Assembly: GCA_902806575.1 (NCBI GenBank)
Contig: CADCXD010000009.1
Location: forward strand, 2,604,001 to 2,668,000
DNA length: 64,000 nt
Direction: 5' to 3'
From: Jackrogersella multiformis
Lineage: Eukaryota; Ascomycota; Sordariomycetes; Xylariales; Hypoxylaceae
Shown here one piece after another: positions 58,180 to 64,000 of the stretch. Each line of letters begins with the position of its first letter. The first letter of the stretch is position 1. The notes beneath the pieces were generated by a model, which ran no database searches, was not told where the DNA came from, and was given only the letters and a program-made list of their open reading frames with translations. The position numbers and the translations under genes are program-made.

Positions 58180-59998
58180 ATGTTCTCCAATATGGAGTGG
58201 GTGGCCACGAAGCCGACGTCTTTCAGGGTTAACAATCCTCTGCTAGATTGGGCCCCAGAACCTACACCAATGATGGCTATGCTGAACAAGCCTCACGAGT
58301 CACATCCTTCCATCGATCACTTAGTATTATTGGTCTTCGAGGCCGTGTTGGAAGTTGTCTGTGTCAGCTTGCCGGGATACATCATTGCAAGGTTAGGATA
58401 TTTCGATGCCGACAAGCAGAAATTCTTAGCAAATCTCAATGTTATGCTATTTACGCCATGTCTAAGTATGCAAATGCAGCCATCATGCCCATCTTATTCC
58501 ATCGTACGCTAACAACGACCAAACAGTCTTCACCAAATTAGCATCGCAACTCAATGCCGACAAGTTAGTGGACCTCGCGGTCATACCAGTCATCTTCGTC
58601 GTTCAGACTATGGTCTCTTATCTGGTATCCCTGGGCGTATCCAAGGCATTTGGGTTCGGGAAGCGTCCGGCAAACTTCGTAACGGCAATGGGCGTGTTCG
58701 GAAACTCTAACTCGCTACCTATCTCGTTGGTCGTCTCGTTATCGCAAACATTGATGGGCCTCCACTGGGACAGGATAAGGGGCGACAACGATGACGAAGT
58801 AGCCGCACGTGGTATCCTTTATCTTCTGATATTCCAGCAGCTTGGACAGTTAGTCCGATGGAGCTGGGGGTACCATGTCTTATTGGCACCTAAGAGCCGA
58901 TACGAGGAGTACCGAGACGAGACGGTAGAAGAGGGAAGATATCGGGACAACGTCTCTCAGAATGAGGCCTTGATACCGGGTCTAGACGGGTCTATCGTAG
59001 AAGATAGAGATTCAGATATTTCGGACGAGTCCGATGTATACGAGCCAGCCGGTCGTACACCAGTAGCTGGAACGTCGGTAGCATCGACCGCTGACTCGGA
59101 TGACGAGGCCAGCACGCCAAGACGTTTAGGAAAGAAACACGGCAATGGTACCAATGATTACGTAACGACCGGACCTGGCGACATCATGGCGTTCCCTCGC
59201 ATGCACGATGTGGACGACCCCGAAATTCCGAGCGGAGTCAAAGGTTATTACGTTCGCGCAAGGCTCGGTATCAAGAGGACTGTCACATCAACTAAGCAGC
59301 ACATTATCGAGTTCTCTAAGCGTACGTATCAACGCTTGCCTCTCCCAGTCCAGAATTGTTTAGCCAAAATCTGGAGAGGATGGCTACGGGTGTATAGCTT
59401 CCTTTGGGAATTCATGAACCCACCACTATGGGCGATGCTCTTCGCTATTGTCGTAGCTTCGGTGCCCGAGCTACAGCGACTCTTCTTTAAAGAAGGAACG
59501 TTTGTCAACAACAGTGTGACGCGAGCCGTATCCCAGACCGGCAACGTCGCTGTGCCCCTTATTCTCGTGGTCCTAGGTGCCAACCTAGCCCGAAATACGG
59601 AAACCCAAACTACCAGGGATCCCGAAGAAGAACGGATCGGCAAACGACTGCTTGTAGCCTCGCTCATCAGCCGCATGCTGCTCCCTACGCTAATCATGGT
59701 ACCAATCCTAGCTCTAATTGCCAAATATGTCCCGATCAGCATTTTGGACGATCCGATATTCGTCGTCGTCTGTTTTCTCCTCACGGGTGCGCCGAGCGCC
59801 TTACAGTTGGCGCAAATCTGCCAAATCAACGAAGTGTACGAAGGAGTCATGTCCAACATCCTGTTCCAGAGCTACGTTATATGGTAAGTTGCGAAGTATC
59901 AAATTTCCCTGGAATTATTGCTGATATTTTGTAGGATCCTTCCTTCCACACTGGTGCTTGTCGTGCTAGCCCTCGAGACGGTCGAGTGGGCTAGGTGA
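58180..59998 (+). CDS. Auxin efflux carrier/PIN-like family membrane transporter
   Basis: Three exons, 58180-58465, 58527-59883 and 59935-59998, giving 568 residues. Introns are 61 and 51 bp. It belongs to the AEC/PIN-like superfamily, whose fungal members (yeast ECM3/YNL095C type) are poorly characterised endomembrane carriers. About five hydrophobic helices in the N-terminal half (LVLLVFEAVLEVVCVSL, LAVIPVIFVVQTMVSYLVSL, FGNSNSLPISLVVSLSQ, GILYLLIFQQLGQLVRW) are followed by a long hydrophilic acidic loop of about 150 residues (DSDISDESDVYEP). A second helical block follows (PPLWAMLFAIVVASVPEL, NVAVPLILVVLGANLA, TLIMVPILALIAKYVP, IFVVVCFLLTGAPSALQLAQ). The GNSNSLP and TGAPSALQLAQ motifs at equivalent places in both halves are family signatures. 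The first Met begins MFSNMEW; Met at 58192 is an alternative. Substrate unknown. It is followed by the sirtuin gene on the same strand. Confidence 0.88.
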
Positions 59999-60952
59999 TG
60001 AGTAGAGTAGTTGACAGTCGACCCTTACACTTGTATTTGTACGAAATTATGTGCGATGTGTGAATTAAAAAAGGAGGAGCAACATGAGATACAGAAAGAG
60101 CACTGGAGCGAGATGGATATCAGGGGCTCGGCGCTGCTTTTCTAGCTATGACTCAGCGAATCGAGGTCGACTTTGACTTGACAGCATCGATCTTGAGAAC
60201 GGCGACGGGCCACTGAGTTAAACCCTCAATATCAGAAGCAGGGTCTGTTTTGTAGTGCATATTAATCAACAGAACCTTAGGATGGATGCGAAAGGTTCAG
60301 TTCTACATTGCTCCCCGGGGAGTAGATAATTCAAGTAATTTCTCTACAGAATGTATCGAACGTGCGTATGTACCTAGGTATGTTTATTGTTTTGCGAGTG
60401 TGCAGTTCATGTAATGATGGTAAAACTATTACCTACCTACCAGGTAGCTAGCCATAAGATAGGGGAAAACATTCAGATATCGAAGTTACCTACTAGGCCA
60501 TCCAGGGGTAAGTACCAATAGTCTAGTGTACCTAGGTAGGTGGTAAATGCCCGTGACGTCGTAGGTACGATAAATGGAGCCCTCCACTAATAACATGTTA
60601 TGTAAACCCCCGCTATACGATAACTCCAGGCAACTTTAATCGTCCCACTAGCAGGGTTACGAGGTTTAGGTATTTTGAAAAATGATGTAACCATTCAGCT
60701 GAATTCATTTTAACTCAGGTCCTAGGTAGGTACCTGGCAATTCATTCTTTTCACAACTACCATACCTCTTAATATCAAAAATCAACAATAAAAAATCGGC
60801 GATTCAACATCATTGTGATCCGACTTTCTAACTTTGGCGTTGCTTACTACATAGGTACCTACCTACCTAGATTAGGTATTCCCAATATAGGTCGCAAGAA
60901 GAAACCTCGCCACCAGAAAGGGTCAAACCCACGGCCGTGGTCAAGAAGATAG
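59999..60952. other. Spacer between PIN-like and sirtuin genes
   Basis: 3' region of the transporter and promoter of the sirtuin gene. CCTAGG palindromes occur near 60373, 60532, 60722 and 60860. No gene is supported. Confidence 0.45.
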
Positions 60953-62333
60953 ATGGGCCAAGAAACTTCGAAACTCATCGATCCGGACACTCCCCCGGAC
61001 ACCCTCTCCGAGCGCAGTCTAAGTGCTGTCGCTAAGTTCATCAAGGATGGCGGCGCGAAGAAAATCGTCGTCATGACGGGAGCCGGAATCTCTACAGCGG
61101 CTGGAAGTAAGTTCCTCGCCTTTCCTCACTTCAGTATAATGTAATGCAATGCAGTATGATATCTATCAACTCAACTCAAGTTTCATATAACATATAACAT
61201 ATATTATAACATACCTAAACACATCACTTAACACAACAATAGTCCCCGACTTCCGCTCCCCCAAGACGGGTCTATACCATAACCTCTCGCGCTTCAACCT
61301 GCCACGCCCCGAGGCCGTCTTCGAGATCGACTTCTTCCGCCAAAACCCAACCCCCTTTTATCTACTCGCCAAGGAGCTGTACCCAGGCAACTTCAGCCCC
61401 ACCATCTCGCACGCGTTCCTCACCCTACTATCCAACAAGGGGCTCCTACGCTTGCTCTTCACCCAGAACATCGACTGCCTGGAGCGCACGGCCGGCGTGC
61501 CCGCGGACAAGATCGTCGAGGCCCACGGCAGCTTCGCCACGCAGCGATGCATCGAGTGCCGCACCGAGTTTCCGGACGACCTGATGCGCGAATACGTCAA
61601 GCGTAGCGAGGCGCCGCGCTGCCGCTGCGACGGCTGCGACGGCCTGGTCAAGCCTGACATCGTCTTCTTCGGCGAGCAGCTGCCCGCCACCTTCTACGAC
61701 AATATCTCCGTGCCCGGGACCGCGGACCTGGTCCTCGTCATGGGCACGAGCCTGCTGGTACACCCGTTCGCGGGCCTTCCGCGCAGCGCGCGGGAGGGCG
61801 TGCCTCGGGTCCTCTTCAACCTCCAGCGCGTGGGCGACATGGGCTCGCGCGCCGACGACGTCCTCTGCCTCGGCGGCTGCGACTCCGGGGTGCGTAAGCT
61901 AGCCGACGAGCTGGGCTGGCGCGACGAGCTCGAGGCCCTGTGGCGCGGCATCGTGGGCGACCAGGAGGCCGAGCGCCAGCTTTCCAGGACGATCAAGTAC
62001 GACACCCTACAAAACAAGCTAGACAAGCTCGCACAGGACGTCCGCAAGAATTTGACCATTTCCGCAGACGCCAAGGCCCTCGAACCCGATGCTAACGTCG
62101 GGATCCAGGTGGAAAGAAGCCCCGCGCGCGCGCGTGAGGCGGGCCCTGCGCCGGCTCCTGCGCCGGTGCTCGTGGACGGCGGCGTGGCGCGCATATCTGC
62201 GGCTGCGCAGGGAGGCGCGGGAGAGCAGCCGGAATCGCCGCAGGAGGGTGGAAAGACGGAGGAGGAGGAGGAGAAGGAGAAGGGAGCGCGAGACGATAAG
62301 GCAAAGATGAGCTACAAGCCCCGCGGATCCTAG
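60953..62333 (+). CDS. HST2: NAD-dependent protein deacetylase, HST2/SIRT2-type sirtuin
   Basis: Two exons, 60953-61106 and 61243-62333, giving 414 residues. The 136-bp intron falls between GAGISTAAG and IPDFRSP. Class I sirtuins of this type deacetylate cytosolic and nuclear targets, including histone H4 and tubulin, using NAD. Motifs in order: VVMTGAGIS and PDFRSPKTGLY (NAD binding), FTQNIDCLERTAGVP, the catalytic His in EAHGSF, the zinc Cys pairs CIEC and CDGC, GLVKPDIVFFGEQLP, MGTSLLVHPFAGLP and a VLFNLQ segment. The last 110 residues are a charged, Ala/Pro- and Glu-rich tail. The N-terminus MGQETSKL matches the MGxxxS pattern of N-myristoylated proteins. After the stop, a reading frame one base over continues for about 22 codons with the same Lys/Asp/Gly-rich composition, so the C-terminus may be shifted by one base in a CCCC run near 62320. 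Confidence 0.93.
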
Positions 62334-62406
62334 TACCAGCGATGTCAAGGCAAAGGACAAGGATAAGGGTGAGGATAAGGGCGGGGGTGACAAGCCGGCG
62401 CCGTGA

Positions 62407-63839
62407 TCGCGAGGCCTTGTTGAGACTCGTATAGGTACCTACGTATGGACGGAAGATGGAATACAGGTTACGGATTACAGTTTACGGGCTACGGGTTACG
62501 GGTTATGGATTTCGCAAGCTGTGGATGAGGCGGGCAAGCTATGAGAGCAGAATGAGACGATGGGATCTGTACACCTGGGTAGCTGGTTGGTCGCCGCGTA
62601 CGGACGCAACGGCGTGTAAGAGCGGGATAGGAATGAATATACCCATGAGTTTTTATTTCAGCTTACGTTTACATTTACGACTTAAGATGGAGGTGAATCG
62701 GTGGGTTCTTCTTATCTTGTGTGCCTGGGCCGATCTAGGTATCTGCTTAAAGTGAGGTGTGAAGCAAGTTGGCCTAAGATGGTTCTTAGGTAGGTAGGTA
62801 GGTATACCATCTATACCATCTACACTAAAACGGGCGGGCGTATTGCTAAGCAGTCTCGCAACTACCGGAATAGTGATCAGAAGAAGCGGTGATATTCGTA
62901 AATATCAAATCCAGAATCGTCAGTCAAGCTAGATAGCTAACCATATCTAAGTTGCAAGCCCAAGTCTCTTCACAGAACCTTGCTGCCATGGTCGATAGAT
63001 CGATCGTCTATAATACACGTAATACCTACCTTGGGGTACCTACTAAGTGACTAGGTACTCACCGGACTTAGACTCACCAGCTCTTCTATCCCAAGTCCCA
63101 TTGACCGCCGACTAGCGACCACTCACATATACAAAACACAAAACGACATGCTACATCTTGTACACACACACGCATTCACACATACATAGTTAGACACACT
63201 CACAAGCCTCGCCAGGTGACTAGGCACCACATCGCCATGCCTGTATGCATTAACAATATACACTAGCCTAGCATATGCTAGCCTAACCCTACCCTAGCTA
63301 GATACCTAGGCTGACCCAGAATATCGGACAACATGACAAGAAACTATGCGAATTTTCCAGCTGTCGCCCCGTCTCCCGAAAAATGTACAAATGTTGTGTA
63401 CGTGTCAAAAATAAAAGTCCTAAACCCGCCTCGTTGTGTAGGTACCTTAACCAGCCAGCCCGGCCGCTGCCCTTCGTGTTGGTTCCTCAGACACAACGCT
63501 GATGCGCTACGCTATGCTATGCTATGCTACACGCTATGCTGATAACAGAGCCAAGCCGACGCTGATAATGATGATAAATGCCGACGAAGAAACGCTGATG
63601 CTGTGACGATGGTACATGTTGCTAGTGGTGAATTCCCGTTCCGAACGCCCCCTAAACTCAGCCAAACAAAGGGGTATGGGGTATCTCGGCTGCAAACGCT
63701 ATGATGCAATACGAATACGAATTCTCCAGACTAGACAAAGGGAAAAATGGGGGAATCAAATAACGAATGTTCAGAAAAGATGATGTGTCGCCGGTCCTGC
63801 CCGTAGCCGTACATAATACAAGAGGAAATACGAGTTCGC
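62407..63839. other. Right intergenic region
   Basis: About 1.4 kb without a supported gene. It contains GGTA runs near 62791-62806, TACC/CCTAGG motifs near 63304 and a GCTAT pentamer repeat at 63511-63527. It is the shared 3' space of the sirtuin gene and the gene entering from the right. Confidence 0.45.
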
Positions 63840-64000
63840 CTAGATGAATCCTCCTCCGAAATCATCACCCACGATGGCTGGGCTCCGGAGCCCGCGTCCT
63901 ACATCAACAGCCGTCGTATTCGCCCTGAGAGGAGGTAGCCCCGGTGATGGCGAGGAGTCATAATCCCTAAACCCGGGTGATATGGGCACGGTTTCGGAGC
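63840..64000 (-). CDS. Partial gene at right edge (3' end only)
   Basis: The last 53 codons of a minus-strand reading frame that runs off the window. Residues read SETVPISPGFRDYD, then a Ser/Pro-rich piece, RANTTAVDVGRGLRSP and a terminal GDDFGGGFI before a TAG. The frame is open to the edge and has a coding-like composition, unlike the AT-rich DNA to its left. Too little is present to name a family. A convergent layout with the sirtuin gene would result. Confidence 0.5.
   Translation of the reverse strand, partial: SETVPISPGFRDYDSSPSPGLPPLRANTTAVDVGRGLRSPAIVGDDFGGGFI

Noticed and set aside
1..64000. tRNA, rRNA and CRISPR signals
   Set aside because: TTCGA-containing sites were inspected for a B box with a matching A box and cloverleaf, and none fits; no regularly spaced repeats with unique spacers exist.

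Overview
The window is a nuclear chromosome segment from a filamentous ascomycete (Pezizomycotina, most likely Sordariomycetes, but the sequence does not fix the species). The evidence is short GT-AG introns of about 50-75 bp inside otherwise compact genes, fungal families (SUR7, FSH-type hydrolase, PBS2-type MAPKK, HST2-type sirtuin), and two NLR-type STAND genes of fungal architecture. All intergenic regions are peppered with a palindromic TACCTAGGTA/GGTA motif that is almost absent from the coding exons. Nothing points to a bacterial, viral or organellar origin.

Layout. 1-4 kb: FSH-family serine hydrolase (+) convergent with proteasome lid subunit RPN5 (-). 4.6-5.3 kb: decayed remnant of a putative-cyclase gene (-). 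5.7-8.8 kb: NACHT-type NLR (-) with a one-base frameshift. 10.2-10.8 kb: GC-rich protein of unknown function ending in a CaaX-like CNIL. 15-19.1 kb: small Cys-rich ORF (+), seven-exon NAD(P)HX epimerase (-), divergent mitochondrial ribosomal protein bS16m (+), and a PNPOx-like flavin-fold protein (-). 19.6-21.9 kb: biotin-carrying subunit of 3-methylcrotonyl-CoA carboxylase (+). 21.9-32.0 kb: about 10 kb with no recognisable gene. 32.0-34.6 kb: otubain-family deubiquitinase (+). 36.5-37.4 kb: octanoyltransferase LIP2 (-). 41.2-44.8 kb: patatin/NB-ARC NLR (-) with an in-frame TAG. 45.8-46.1 kb: 88-residue single-pass membrane protein (-). 48.6-49.3 kb: SUR7/PalI-family protein (+). 51.1-53.1 kb: PBS2-type MAPKK (-). 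58.2-60.0 kb: PIN-like/auxin efflux carrier family transporter (+). 61-62.3 kb: HST2-type sirtuin (+). The right edge carries the 3' end of a further minus-strand gene.

How the genes relate. Most are single housekeeping genes, not a biosynthetic cluster. Several act in mitochondria: bS16m in translation, MCC alpha in leucine breakdown, LIP2 in lipoylation. NNR repairs damaged NAD(P)H. PBS2 (osmotic-stress signalling) and SUR7 (eisosome/plasma-membrane domain) are stress and cell-surface genes. The two NLRs belong to families used in fungal self/non-self recognition and regulated cell death. Both carry one lesion in an otherwise open frame, and with the cyclase remnant they form the visibly decaying part of the window. 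Minus-strand exon lists below run from the 5' to the 3' end of the gene. All exon joins come from reading splice sites and family conservation by eye; no alignment program was run.
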